64,000 bases of DNA from Odontocerum albicorne (GCA_949825065.1 OX463847.1:32936115-33000114), one strand, 5' to 3'. Positions 12,111 to 23,612 are shown, numbered from the stretch's first letter. Numbers and translations are program-made. Notes: generated by a model not told the origin, from the sequence alone.

Positions 12111-12272
12111 GTTATATGCTGTCTCTTCCAGCCAACCAGAAAAATGTAAATGAGGTCTTAATAGAAAACCAGGCTGGAATCCTTTCAAAATATATCTTAG
12201 TTCCAATAGAAATTGAACCTGCTACTTGTACACCCGATTCAGAAGACAGACGTATTACCAATTTATATTATG
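12111..12272 (-). repeat. tRNA-headed SINE, degraded copy
   Basis: Reverse-strand copy of the SINE family. It has the tail block CTCTTCCAGCCAACCAG, the middle CCAGGCTGGAATCC, and a decayed B-box region AATAGAAATTGAACC. The A-box end is eroded near 12272. Confidence 0.6.
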
Positions 12273-12389
12273 TATGTCATTAAACGCAGTCATATATTAC
12301 TATTTTATAAATTTAAATAACCAAAATAATATACAGTACAAATGTGAGTGAACCGTGCAGTTGAGAAACGCCAAGGAAAGTACATTTGG

Positions 12390-12560
12390 ATCAAATAAAT
12401 CATATTTTGAAAGAAGAAAATGTAAAAAGTCTAAAATATCGTAGGAATTGTATGAGAAGATGAACGGATGGGAAGGAGGTGAAATATTTATGTGACGGTA
12501 GGAAAGTATGGCACTTTGTTTTATCTACCTACGTCAGTAGGGAAACGACATGAAGGTATG
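12390..12560 (+). pseudogene. LINE C-terminal end, plus strand
   Basis: The plus strand gives YRRNCMRR*TDGKEVKYLC and then DGRKVW...STY. This aligns with the terminal segment NRRxCMRxLMNVEEAKxVCKDRxxW of the abundant LINE family. One in-frame TGA interrupts it. It is the last roughly 45 codons only. Confidence 0.65.
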
Positions 12561-12745
12561 TATTCAAAAATTAGATTAAATAATTTTAAAAAGGAAGAGC
12601 AGTGAAAATAATGAAAACAGAAAATATAACAGTATGCCCCATCTATCGACCCAAAAATAACTTTCTGAAAATTTGGTACTATATTTACGTTAAAATAAAG
12701 AAGATCAATTAAACGATGTCAATTTTTCATTGATCAGTTAACTGA

Positions 12746-12967
12746 TATGACAACAACATTGGCAACTCAATATGACAACAACATTGGTAATTCTGTATTA
12801 CAACAATATTGGTAACTCAACATTATAACATTGGCCACTCAATATGATAACATTGACAACTCAATATTACAACAATATTGGTAACTCAACATGACAACAA
12901 CCTTGGCAACTCGATATGGCAAGAACATTGGCAACTCAATATGACAACAATATTGACAACTCAATAT
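12746..12967. repeat. 25-bp tandem repeat, about 9 degenerate units
   Basis: The unit is approximately TATGACAACAACATTGGCAACTCAA. Nine imperfect copies follow each other, two of them shortened to 22 bp. They differ by single substitutions (TATGAC, TATTAC, CATGAC). The array is directly followed by a longer-period repeat region. Confidence 0.9.
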
Positions 12968-13109
12968 GAATAATTTAATCAAGACATTTCACTTAGATTT
13001 ATTTTTAACAAAATATATTTCGCCTTTGAGGAGAGTTTACTGTTCAAAAAGCGGTATAAAAATTGTCCATTTTATTTGCATTGCCTTAGAAACAAGTAAG
13101 ATCTTGATA

Positions 13110-13810
13110 AACGTATTGATGTTATTTGGTTTACTTAAAATGAAATCTGTTACTTATTGTGACGTAAAAAATATCGTCAGTACATTAAAAAGTAACGATA
13201 TTATCCAATTTGATTTTTAACAAAATACATTACTTACACTGATGAAAAAATATCGTAAAATAAACATATATCAATCCAAGAGATATCATTCGATTTGGTA
13301 ATAATACAATTTGTATCTTATTGTGATGTAAAAAATATTCTAAGTACATTAAAGAGTAACATATATTATCAGCTTTGCTTCTAAAAAAATATTTATTTGT
13401 TTACATGACAAGTAATTATATGTTATAAAGTAAATGAAAAACAAGTCATTTAAAATGGATACTCCATTTATATGAATCTGGATTAAAAATATCGTTACAT
13501 ATCACTTATACTGGTGTAAAATTATATTGTAAAATTAAGATTACAAAGTAACAGTTATTATTCGGTATGCTAATAATAAAATTTATTACTCATTAAGACG
13601 TATGAAAATATCGTAAGTGTATAAAAGTGTAACAGATATTATTAGATTTGTTTTTGTAACAACATGTTACTTGTAACCTATATAAATATCGTAAGATGAT
13701 TACAAAGTAATTGATATTATTCGGTTTGCTTATAATAAAATCTGCTATATATTATGACGTAAAAAATATCCTAAGTTCATTAAAGAGTAACAGATATTAT
13801 CCGAAGCTTT
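13110..13810. repeat. ~82-bp degenerate tandem repeat
   Basis: A core resembling TTGTGACGTAAAAAATATCG recurs near 13160, 13240, 13324, 13514, 13598, 13679 and 13757, spaced about 78-84 bp. Between the cores there is a second shared block resembling AGTAACAGATATTATTCGG. Divergence is much higher than in the 55-bp array, so it is an old satellite-like tract. Confidence 0.75.
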
Positions 13811-14780
13811 TAGGACTTAATCAAGCTCTCGAAACTTTTTTATTGAATCTATTGCCTTGTCAGTGATACAGTGTAGAAACAAAAAACTTTTTAGGTGCTT
13901 AACTGACAAGAGAAAAAGGTTCATTCCCCTAGCGGAATGTAAGAGGAAAACTTTAAGGGAAAAAAGAGGAAAAAAATCTTCTTCGTAGGGACCAATTATG
14001 TCCCCCAGTAGAAGAAAATGTTCTTCTGAATTTTGAATAGGAAATAGGGAAACATCTGCGACAAAAAGAAATTTAGGAGTTGAATTAACGGAGTGTGAAA
14101 GGTGGGGCTTAATTATATAAGCGGTCGGAAGAAGAAAGTTTAATTAGATATATATTAAGTGTATTTTTTTTCCTAAAAAAAAGATCGGTTTCATTTCTTG
14201 GGAAAAAATATAGAAGACGGGGTAAATGTGTCGGAAAAATGCGACAGAAAAAAAAGTTTTATTTTATAGGGGCTAGTCAAAAATATTTATGGAACAAATA
14301 TTTTATGGTTAATGGATATTTTTATTGAAGAAGTTAACGTGTAAATAAAAAAAATATTACTTACCAAAAGTATTATATACTATATTTGCAAAATTTTGAT
14401 TTACGAGACTTTTTTCAGAGGAAACTGTGATCAAAGCTCATCCAAGATGTTTTAATATTTTGTTGTTATCTATTTATAATATATTGTATTATACGGTCTA
14501 AGGTAAGTTTACTTGTAAGTTTTTTTATATTTCTGATATATTTGTTATAGTTATTAATTCTGCGAGAACTTTATAATTTTCTAATGACATTTTAGATAAA
14601 TAGTTAAAAGTTTTTTTTATCATCAAGGGATGAAAAAGATTAACACTTTTTAAAAATTCTGAGCTTTGTGCTTGTAATGATTCCGTAGACCTTAAAATTC
14701 AAGGCAAATACGCTCATAAATTCACACAGGTTCGAACAAGTCGAATTTCCTTTAAAGAGCTTTCTATGTCATTGGATGTA
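13811..14780. other. AT-rich stretch, no supported gene
   Basis: There is no recognisable gene. A well-formed splice pair brackets 14419-14502 (acceptor after a T-rich tract, donor GTAAGT), but all three frames close within or at the end, so I do not call it coding. Confidence 0.4.
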
Positions 14781-15330
14781 AAGGGTCTTTCAAATTGAGC
14801 GGTTTTTTAAATTCTTGGGTAAAACACAGATGGCGTCGCGAACTTGCCTGGGTCTTATGATATTTAAGAAGTGTAATGTATGACATTTATAAAAATGGAG
14901 TCGTGTACAATACAACAACGCGTTCAAATTGTTGAATTATTTTATGTATTGTAATCTCCGGAAACGGTGATGTTAATAGGCCACCAAGATCATGTGATCT
15001 GACACCGTTGGACTATTTTCTCAGGAGTTACTTGAAAAGTGAGGTCTATAAGAATGACCCTCAATCAGTTCCTGAGCTGAAGGATGAAATTATTCGCGGT
15101 ATTGATGAGTTAGAATCGCAATTATGCCAAAATGTCATGGAAATTTTTGACAAAAGAGTGGACATCTGTAGAGCTGCAAGAGGTGGACATATGGCGGATA
15201 CCGTTTTTTGTGTTTAAATTTCATACTTCAATGACCAATACAATTTTTTTTAAATCAAAGCCTATTGTGTGTTTTATTCAAGAATAAAAAATTTTAGAAT
15301 TAAAAAATCCGCTCAATTTGAAAGACCCTT
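14781..15330 (+). mobile_element. Non-autonomous mariner derivative, 550 bp, TA-flanked
   Basis: The left end begins AAGGGTCTTTCAAATTGAGC and the right end is its reverse complement, giving terminal inverted repeats of about 30 bp with a one-base indel. TA dinucleotides at 14779-14780 and 15331-15332 are the expected mariner target duplication. Inside are the first codons of a transposase (14897 onward, MESCTIQQRVQIVEL) joined by a large internal deletion to its C-terminus. Both ends are preserved, so it could have been moved in trans by a related transposase. Confidence 0.9.
14972..15217 (+). pseudogene. Mariner transposase C-terminal remnant
   Basis: The frame carries RSCDLTPLDYFL, the block with the third catalytic aspartate of mariner-type transposases, followed by YLKSEVYKNDPQSVPELKDE and RAARGGHMADTVFCV, a typical C-terminus. 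It ends with TAA at 15215-15217. The first two catalytic aspartates are lost in the internal deletion, so it cannot be active. Confidence 0.88.
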
Positions 15331-15332
15331 TA

Positions 15333-17976
15333 TTTAGTCAAGTGGTCATCAGTAGTTTTGCTTGAATAACAACTTGAAGACTTTCAGGAAAAATTTTAAA
15401 ACTTTTTTAGAAAAGTTATCAACGACTTGGAGTGAATTTATGTTAGTAATCGACGTCAATTGAAATACCATCATTACTAATCTGGAACGATCATTATTTA
15501 TACTGATATAAAATAAAACTTTTGAGTCATATATTAACACAACTGTAATTTAGCTTTGAACTCCTCTTCCAATCTCTTGTTCTTTATAGCTTTCACAAAA
15601 AGAGAATATTTATAATGGTTGGAGATAAAAGTGACTTTTTCTTAAAGAGAAAATCAAACTTTTCTTTAAATAATATCGATAGAGTAACTAAAATTAGTTC
15701 TCCGCAGATGACAGACTTTTTAATAACATTTCAAAATTAAGTCAAGTTTTCAATTACGAATATAAAACGTGTTAATATAATAAAAAGATAAACATCTGTA
15801 AATAATTGTACTTATTAGAAAAAGTCATATGGTAATTCGAAGGTTTTTTAAAAGGGTTGAATTATTTGTACTTGAGTATTTCTAATGAAATTGGCAAAAA
15901 AAGTATCTACGAGTATAATGAGTGAAAATTAAGATATTCAAAATAAAAATATTTTTTTTATTAAATATTCTATTAAAATTAAAACTTTTGAAAGCGTTCA
16001 CCTGGTTTTTTAATCTGTAAATTTTGATGTTATTCTTACAGAATCCTTTAAAAGGATAAATAATAAAGTTTATTTCAGCTATTCCTTGGATGTTTTCAAA
16101 GTTTTGTGAAGGTGGAAAGTTCCATTTTTGCTTAGCAATGTTCTACAATACTTATCAAGTAAATGAAATCTGAACGATGTTTACTATTGTTTTCGAAATT
16201 CTGAAATTTAATGAATAAGTTTTCTTAATAAGACAGATGAGTTTTATGCGAATGATCATTGAAAGAGAAAGTTTTAATTTGATTTATGTTTAAAATTAAA
16301 ACTGATATTTAAATAATCAAATAATTCACAATTCTACAGAGATACTTAACATACCTAAATAAGGAAGCACTTTTGTAGATTTGTAAATTATTTGATTGTA
16401 CAATCTTTAGGGATTTGAATACCACTGTTTTCAAATACATGAGATCCCAAGAGCGCATTAAAAATGTATATCAACAAGTAAACGCTAGTAAACCCTAATA
16501 AAAAGTAAATAAAATTAATTTGTATTACGCTAAATAGACTTTGGATTTCAAGTCACTTGATATATTACAAATCAAAAAAAATCAACACTCACCACAGTCC
16601 TGACAAAAAATCCTGAAGGTTTTGAAACTACTGTAGTTCACTCGCAATATATTAGGTGTAGGTGTTGGTGAACTCCAGTGTGCATAGCGTAATAAAATAT
16701 AAAATGTTACAACAAAGTAAAGTCGTTATTTTCGAACAGATGTTTTGCAAAATGATCTTTTGATCAACAAATATCGTCTTTAGAGATACGTTTTATCGAA
16801 TGCAGTTTATAAACACTTTCGAATAAATATCACTGAATAATAATCAAAACCTGGACGGTAATATTGATCACTATACACTAGACCAGTGGTGTAAACTCCC
16901 TGATATATTTTAGAGTAGATATATACTTATGTAGTTTGATAAGGGTTGCGAAATGAAGCTAAAGAGTATATATGCTAGATAAAAATAATAACTTGCATAC
17001 TATTGAAAATAATTGACATTATTTCATATGACTCAAAAATTTCCCAATTAATTAATCAGCAAACGATCTACCTAACCACAGAAAAAAAAACAAAACCAGT
17101 ACTTGTTAGTATTGTTGTTTTTTCACGTGCGGACCAGTAGAGTCAACACATATGATCACAAACCGCGAGTTCCGTTCCTACTCAAGTGGTAGTAAGCTCG
17201 AAAGCGCATGAACACGGCCGAAGACAATATTGTCTTTTCAATGTGTCCAAATCAGCAATTCAGATGTGTTGAAGGGTACCATAAAAATAAACATTGATAT
17301 AGGAAATTCCTATCTTTTTTTATCTAAATATATTAAAAAATAAACAAAAGTATTTTAAAATTTCTGTGTTAACATTTAATAAGTTCAAGATCTAAAAACA
17401 TCAAATCGTGACGGTACTTAAGGAGAACAATGCAAAATAAAAAGTGAAATCCTTTTATAGCGAAATATTCCCTTTAGTGACTATTATGTGCCACAGTTAG
17501 CTTCAGATGTAATATTGCTTATTTTTAAAGTGAATTTTCCTTTATGGCATATAATTCAAGTAAACTTAGCAAGAACAGTAAATAACGGAGCAATAAAGTT
17601 GACCTTTTCTCAAAAACCGAGAATACATGTACGACAAACAATTTTAATATGGAGACAAAAGCAATTTTCATTTTTCATATACGTACGGCGTCGTCCGATA
17701 GCTGCAAAAGAAAGAAAAACTTTGCCTGAAAGTAACTAAGTTATAACTGAAATTTTGTTTTTATAAAAGTTTTATATTAGAAACAACTTGTGTGTATCTG
17801 TTTCTTACGTTTAAATTGCAGAAGTAGAGAAAAGTAAATAATCAAGCGATTTTTTTATAACAAAAGCTTCATTGATTGAAATAAAGGGTAAATTTTTAGA
17901 TGTGTTTTACAGTGTTCAAACTTCTTAATAGTATCGCATATTATTGCAAGATGGAATTACTCATTAGGGACGAATC
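15333..17976. other. AT-rich stretch, nothing recognised
   Basis: I find no gene or named repeat. A somewhat GC-richer patch at 17110-17280 shares a short stretch, CCTACTCAA(G/T)TGGT, with 50320-50330 and may be an unclassified repeat. Confidence 0.45.
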
Positions 17977-17984
17977 GTCTAGAA

Positions 17985-19046
17985 CAGTGGTCCCCAACCT
18001 TTTTGTCGCCGCAGACCGGTCAACGTTTCATAATTTTAGCGCGGCCTACTGGGGGAGGGGGGGGGGGGTGGTACATTGAATGTAGTTTTTTTTTTAAATT
18101 TAATAACAATATATTTGTACAATATATAATAATAAAATTTACAACTGTGGTACATAAGTTATAGTGACAAATAATAGTAGAGAAAACACAAGGTTTGTGG
18201 GAAAAATTAAGAAAAAATATATAATAACAATGAAGGATTATTAAGTTTCAGATAATTTTTTAATTTTATTTTGGATTCATGGGTATTTTCAATATTTTTA
18301 AGGTTCAACGGAAGGTTGAAAGTATTTTTTTCCAAGATAGAGAAAATAATTTTGAGAATGCTTAGGGTTTAATATCGGGATTTTAATGTTATTCTGATAT
18401 CTTGCAGATATATTAACTTGAAAGTTATTTATCTATTTTCTTTAAGTTTTGATGTTGAAGTTTTATGTGTTTTGATTTAATATTTTTAATTGAATCGTGT
18501 TTAAACATGCCTTCAAAATAAAATACTGTTACCCCTTAAAAATTAATAAAAACAGATTTAATATTTTAACTTAATGCTAAATCAATGAGAACCCTGAGCT
18601 TGCTTCATTGAAACGAGATGGTTCCATCTGGGGGTAATACGAGTAGGAGATTGTGACACCCGAAGTGTCTTGCTTATGTCCAGTTTATTTCTTTGTTTTG
18701 TTATGGTTGCTGTCATTGCAGAAAACCCCGCTTCACATAGATAGGATGTCGGAAATGGCAATAGGGATTTTAGTGCTGTGGTGGCAATCTCAGGGTATTC
18801 CGCCATGACTCTAATCCAGAACACCGGCAGAGTTGTTGTCTCGAACAGGTATTGTCGGAAGGTCGGTGGTAACTTAGCGTGAAGGGGTTTTCAACGGAAT
18901 TATTATTTTAAGCTATAATTAAGTTTTATTGGGTATGTTCGATTTTTCAAAAGTAATTTTGATTTTTAAGCAGGCCCTTGCGCGGCCCAGTACCATTTGG
19001 TCCACGGCCCGGTACCGGGCCGCGGCCCGGGGGTTGGGGACCACTG
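17985..19046 (-). mobile_element. hAT DNA transposon, internally deleted, with 8-bp duplication
   Basis: Ends are CAGTGGTCCCCAACC and its exact reverse complement (15-bp terminal inverted repeat). They are flanked on both sides by GTCTAGAA (17977-17984 and 19047-19054), the 8-bp duplication typical of hAT. Length is 1,062 bp against about 3 kb for autonomous hAT elements, so most of the transposase is gone. Only the C-terminal dimerisation region remains, on the minus strand. A run of 12 G lies at about 18057-18068. The perfect duplication suggests a fairly recent insertion. Confidence 0.93.
18582..18824 (-). pseudogene. hAT transposase C-terminal dimerisation remnant
   Basis: The reverse frame reads FWIRVMAEYPEIATTALKSL, then LLPFPTSYLCEAGFSAMTAT and KQRNKLDI. 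This is the conserved hATC dimerisation block of the ZBED5/SCAND3-like hAT group. The BED zinc finger and catalytic core are absent. It sits inside an internally deleted hAT element. Confidence 0.9.
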
Positions 19047-19054
19047 GTCTAGAA

Positions 19055-21036
19055 GACGTGCTACCCTAATTTAGTCTAGATTTTAGAGTGCTGATCATCT
19101 ACTAGCTAGATCTCGATGGTCTCTTACTACACTCGAGGTAAGGTAACAACTATGCTTAATGTAAATCCAAAATTCTGTTCATGAACTTCAAATGTCATAA
19201 ACATGTCAAAATAAACTAAACATTTTAATACTTAACTAAATGTTTTCACTTAAGAATCAGCACTAAAATTGATATCTCGTTAACAAATTTCTCCCTTAAA
19301 ATTGCTCCCAAAGGAGTCGTTTCTCACATCCTTACGAGTACCTCTACCAGGACAATCTTTCACTTCGGATTCTATATAATACAAACTGGACTATATTTAC
19401 GAATACTTTTAGTTATTTTTTGTCCTTATTTTGATATATTTTGTCTTAATTATGCGTTTCTAACGGAATGAAGTTTTTTTCCATAATTTTGACACATAGA
19501 ACTACCCTTGGGAGTTATAGCATTACTAATTATCAAAAGTGCACTTCGTTTTTTAATCACTTTGATTTTTAGACAAAATAATATATTTTAATAACGGTTT
19601 TATAAATAATAAATTACAATTTGTAATATTAAGATAACATTCACAAGATGTTTTTTTTATTCAATCACTTATGACTGCCATTTAATGGATATAAGTTTCT
19701 GTAAAAAAATCAAAAGTTTTTTTTCATATTTCAATAAAAAAAACATACATACCATATCGCCATTTCCATGTTGGGGTAGGTATACAAAAAAGACTGCCAG
19801 ACTTTCCTACCTTGACACATCTTCTAAAACCACACACACACACACACATACACTATATTTCCCGCTTTCAAGATATCATTCACTTTATACAACTATACTT
19901 TTTTCGGTCTCGTTTTGTCATGTTTTCCTCTCACTCGGGAAAAATAATCAATCGAATAGATTTTATAAAAAAGAAAATAAATAGTAAAACAAAGTAACAA
20001 CAGCTACAATTTTAATCCCTTCTTTTCGTATCGTGTTATATATTTTATTTCTCAACCATTCGATTAAAATTTCAAATCTTAATTAATACAATTTAAGACA
20101 AGAGTTATAACTATTCAAGTATCGTATTCAATTCCATTCCTTCGTTCGAGAATGGTACATCTATAAGACATTGCGTTTGGCTCGCGTCTCATATGCATGT
20201 TAATATACATTTCCCTTTCCAACATGTAATAAAATCTTTCTTCACTTAAAAATGTTCATTTACATACTTTTTCATTCCGAAAACATGCATTGCTTGTAAA
20301 ACAAATGAATGTTTAAATTTCTGTCACATTTAACAAGAACTTGGCAGCCTAACAACATGATACAAAGTATACTGGGTGGCGCCAATGTGGTCATTTGATT
20401 TGCTTTAAATTATGATAGTAATAACGTAAATTTCATTAAACACGGTTTTCTTTAATTAAATGTTTTTTTATATTAATTTTACTGAAAAATGTATATAAGT
20501 GTACATCTCTGGCCGACATGTTAAGTTAGACATTTTATGTTTTTTTAATGTCGACCAGTAATATCCTGATTTCATGCCATGATGTTTCTGAGTTGCTGCC
20601 TAGTCTGTGGTTTTTCAAATCACTTAAAGACTTTACTGTTTATATGAATGTAAAAAATTAAGTCAGGGGCTAAATAATTTGATAATCTTGATAGCTAGAG
20701 AGTAAATAAGCCAAAACGTGTAATTCGAATAAAAACATTAATTAATTTTGCACGTTTTTGTAGTCACGTTTCCCCGTGAGGTTGGAATGAACCATCTTTA
20801 GGGCTTTTTTAGGGCTTCGAGGTCATGCCTGACTGTGGACCGACCTTTATTGAGAGATTTTATGGAATCCCTATGTTCCCAATGGTGCGTATTGGGCAAT
20901 AATGAATTAACATACTCATTAATAATACATGCTGAGTAAATATATAATTTTAATAAAAGTTTGACTAGTTATATTTAAAAAAAAATAGTTGCGTATTTTA
21001 ATCGGGTGGATATATTTTCAACACTTTATACAGACT
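19055..21036. other. AT-rich stretch, nothing firm
   Basis: A short (CA)n run lies at 19831-19848. The region 20740-20900 is somewhat GC-richer without a recognisable product. No gene is called. Confidence 0.45.
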
Positions 21037-21255
21037 GGTCCATATGTTGTACTCCTATGATTCTATTCAAGGCGTTGTTTTGCATCTTGTGGCTTCAATT
21101 CCTGCACCAATATTTTTTACGGAAAGAGGTGCAAATTGTTTCTTAAGATTCGTTGTAATGTCGTTGGAGACATTTCGAGTTGAGTTGAACGTTGTATGAC
21201 TGAAGTTGCTTGATCGTCAGTAACACTGATTTGTACCGATGAAACTAAAATTAAG
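21037..21255 (-). pseudogene. Mariner-like transposase N-terminal fragment
   Basis: The reverse strand gives SVTDDQATSVIQRSTQLEMS, then PTTLQRILRNNLHLFP, a stop, and LVQELKPQDAKQRLE. This matches the second helix-turn-helix and linker of DD41D/maT-type mariner transposases. Only this segment survives, no terminal repeats were found, and stops interrupt it. Confidence 0.72.
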
Positions 21256-21399
21256 TCTATACGTGTGAAAATAATTGGCTATTGATTTTTGAAACAAAGT
21301 TTGATCATTCTCATTCGTTTCTCTGCAGTTATATTCTCACTTAAGGATGCTTAAAAAAAATATGATGTAGCTTAAAAACATCCAACTAAAATATATGAA

Positions 21400-21665
21400 T
21401 GTTTGAAAGTAGAGCGCGACTGATGGGCCACTATGTACGAGTACAAATTCATAAGCCCCCGTGACGCGCGGTGCGCCGACTGGAGCAGCGCGCCCGATAA
21501 GACACAATGGCTGGCTTGTTCCCCGGATTTATAACCGAATTCATAGGGGTTACTTGCCATAGCCTGCTCTGGTGCCGGATTTGCATATTTTGATTGCAGC
21601 CCCCACAGAGCGATAGTGACACATGCACTTGTGCGTTAATAAGCGCTGTAAACAACATATCGCTG
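21400..21665. other. GC-rich island, possible regulatory element or exon
   Basis: This is one of the few GC-rich patches. It has CpG-dense sequence around 21470-21500, a POU octamer ATTTGCAT at 21579-21586 and a 102-codon reverse open frame (21449-21757). In reverse, a possible acceptor (TATATTTTCAG, about 21666) and a weak donor (CAAGTAAC) frame part of it. The predicted peptide matches nothing I know. Exon, enhancer or neither are all possible. Confidence 0.35.
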
Positions 21666-21943
21666 AAAATATACAAAATATTCAGCTCGTTTGATAAAAA
21701 AATCGGTTGATCAGAAATCGAGGTCTTGACAATTGAGGGCAATGATATGGAAATCAAATTGAGTTTTTAAGCTTTTGCAACAAAAGATTATTGATAATAA
21801 GCAATTCAAAGTAAATCTATTGACTTTACTGAGAAAATAGCCAGACTCGATATTTCATACAAAGTATTTGCTATTTAAAATATTGTTATGTTTTATGGCT
21901 TGTTGTATTACAAATTCGTTGCAAATATAAAAAGCTAAGAGGT

Positions 21944-22062
21944 GGGATTCAAACTGGAATGAAAAACGTAGTTTTTAAAATCTAGGCATTAACGGGTATC
22001 AAAGCGGTAGCTATCACGTAGGAAGACAGGCGTTTTAGCAACAAGGTTACGGAAAACTGATA
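21944..22062 (-). repeat. Degraded tRNA-headed SINE
   Basis: Read in reverse it has a decayed tRNA-like head (TTGCTAAAACGCCTGTCTTCC then GCTTTGATACCC) and the CATTCCAGTTTGAATCC segment that follows the head in better copies. The tail is eroded. Confidence 0.4.
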
Positions 22063-22517
22063 TTTCCAGCCTACCTGTATCATGTGCAGAAACTTTGTTA
22101 ACACGGCTAATTATGGGTTAAGTATTGAATTTTCAATCTTGTTTATTGTAGGTGAAAGTATTTTTTGTATTTTATTTAAAAAGGAAAAACAAACACGAGT
22201 TTCGTCTTTAATGAAAAAATAATTTTATTAAAGAAGCTTTCATTTTTTCCTGAAAGCGAATATTTACAAGGATAATGGAGTGTTAATATCCATATTAATG
22301 AAGTCCCTTGTTTTGTCATGCATTAAACATTCAAAGAGTGGAAAATAAGAATTATAATGCAAATATACGCTTTTAATGTATCTTCAAAAGCTCCATAAAG
22401 ATTACACTAATGAATATAATTTTACACGTAAAATATTTTTTCTAAGAACGCTCCTTAAAAAGGAAAAATATATTATAAATCACTCTCAAATGAAATTGGA
22501 AAAGTGTTATATAATAT
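22063..22517. other. AT-rich stretch, nothing recognised
   Basis: There is no supported feature apart from the TA target-site copy at 22516-22517 that belongs to the neighbouring mariner. Confidence 0.5.
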
Positions 22518-22695
22518 TGGGTGCTAACATAAGTTGTGTCCGTTTTTTTTCAAATTAAAAAATGAGCACCAAAAGTAAAACAAAATAGGAAAAGTTATAC
22601 GTCATTCGAAAGAAAATTTTCTACTCTACAATACGAGTATATTGTGTTTGCTTTTACGTTACATATATTATTTTATTTGATTACAAACCTTCAAA

Positions 22696-22881
22696 ATGGA
22701 ATGTCAATTAGACGAAAGTGAGCATTTTCGACACTTTCTGTTCGCGTTCAATCGAGGGAATAAAGCTGCCAAAGCTGCTCGCGATATTTGCGAAGTGTAC
22801 GGTGAAGATGCTATGAATATGATGTTTTGTTGTTTTCACTATGATGTTTTGAGTGAAAACAACAAAAATCAACGTTCGACA
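22696..22881 (+). pseudogene. Mariner transposase N-terminus, left arm
   Basis: It starts MECQLDESEHFRHFLFAFNR, then GNKAAKAARDICEVYGEDAM, and jumps to LSENNKNQRS, the counterpart of the WVPHxLSEKNK region. The DNA-binding helix-turn-helix is partly present and everything catalytic is missing. It is the mirror image of the longer minus-strand copy in the same element. Confidence 0.8.
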
Positions 22882-23275
22882 ATTGATTTTTGTTTTTTTC
22901 ACTCAAACCATGTAGAACGCAAGCGCCGAACTTCTGGACTTTTCCCATTGATTTAAGATGGCGGTATACAGTCATGCGACTACAATTCATCTGCTCAGCC
23001 AATTCTACGGTGGTTTGAAGGGGATCTTCATGAATAATATGGTTTATGCGGTCCTCATCGAAGTCCACTGGTCGTCCAGAACGTTCCATGTCTTTCAGGT
23101 CGAAATTACCGTCATTGAAACGCAAAAACCATCGGCGAGCTGTCCTTTTATTCTTGACATCTCCATCGTGCACTTCATAAATATCGCGAGCAGCTTTGGC
23201 AGCTTTATTCCCTCGATTGAACGCGAACGGAAGGAGGTGTCGAAAATGCTCACTTTCGTCTACTCGACATTCCAT
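22811..23275 (-). pseudogene. Mariner transposase N-terminal half, right arm
   Basis: The 154-codon reverse frame begins MECRVDESEHFRHLLPFAFN. It includes RTARRWFLRFNDGNFDLKDM and RSGRPVDFDEDRI, the DNA-binding region with two helix-turn-helix motifs, and CSRMTVYRHLKSMGKVQKFG. It reaches a degraded WVPHxLSEKNK linker (VLHGLSEKNKNQ) where the palindrome centre cuts it. Family proteins are about 345 residues, so the DD34D catalytic domain is entirely missing. A protein from this frame would be a DNA-binding fragment only. Confidence 0.88.
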
Positions 23276-23574
23276 TTTGAAGGCTTGTAATCAAATAAAA
23301 TAATATATGTAATGTAAAAGTAAATACAATATCTTGTAGAGCAGAAAATTTTCTTTCGAATGACGTATAACCTTTACCATTTCGTTTTACTTTTGGTGCT
23401 CATTTTTAAATTGGAAAAAAATGGACACAACTTATGTTAACACCTAATACATGTTGTTTTATTTCGTTATTCTTCAATAACATAGAATTTTCATCCTGTG
23501 ATGTTTTTCTTTTTATTTAAAAAAAATATATTCACTGTATTTTGTATATTGTATTCCCCACATTTATTAACTTT

Positions 23575-23612
23575 CACAACCGGTTTCCAAGAAAGCCTCC
23601 GTTTTTTGTCAG
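23575..23612 (-). ncRNA. Penelope-type hammerhead-like motif, degenerate
   Basis: In reverse: CCTGACAA, spacer with CGGAGGCTTTCTT, then GGAAACCGGTTGTG. The order CTGANGA ... GAAACCGGT resembles the hammerhead ribozyme core known from Penelope-like element ends. The first core box is mutated, so it is unlikely to be active. A second copy lies 400 bp away and a third at 32315-32356. Confidence 0.3.

Larger units (their letters stand above)
22518..23447. mobile_element. Palindromic head-to-head mariner derivative, 930 bp
   Basis: Both ends are the 5' end of the same mariner. The left reads TTGGGTGCTAACATAAG and the right, in reverse, TTAGGTGTTAACATAAG. Homology continues inward through the 5' UTR (GAGCACCAAAAGTAAAAC) and into the transposase start on both sides. 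TA lies directly outside each end (22516-22517, 23448-23449). The right arm holds about 150 codons of transposase on the minus strand. The left arm holds a shorter, internally deleted copy on the plus strand. They meet near 22880. No 3' end or catalytic core is present. Confidence 0.88.

Noticed and set aside
18057..18068. G-quadruplex regulatory element from the G12 run
   Set aside because: It lies inside the hAT element's GC-rich terminal region and is more likely slippage than a functional site.
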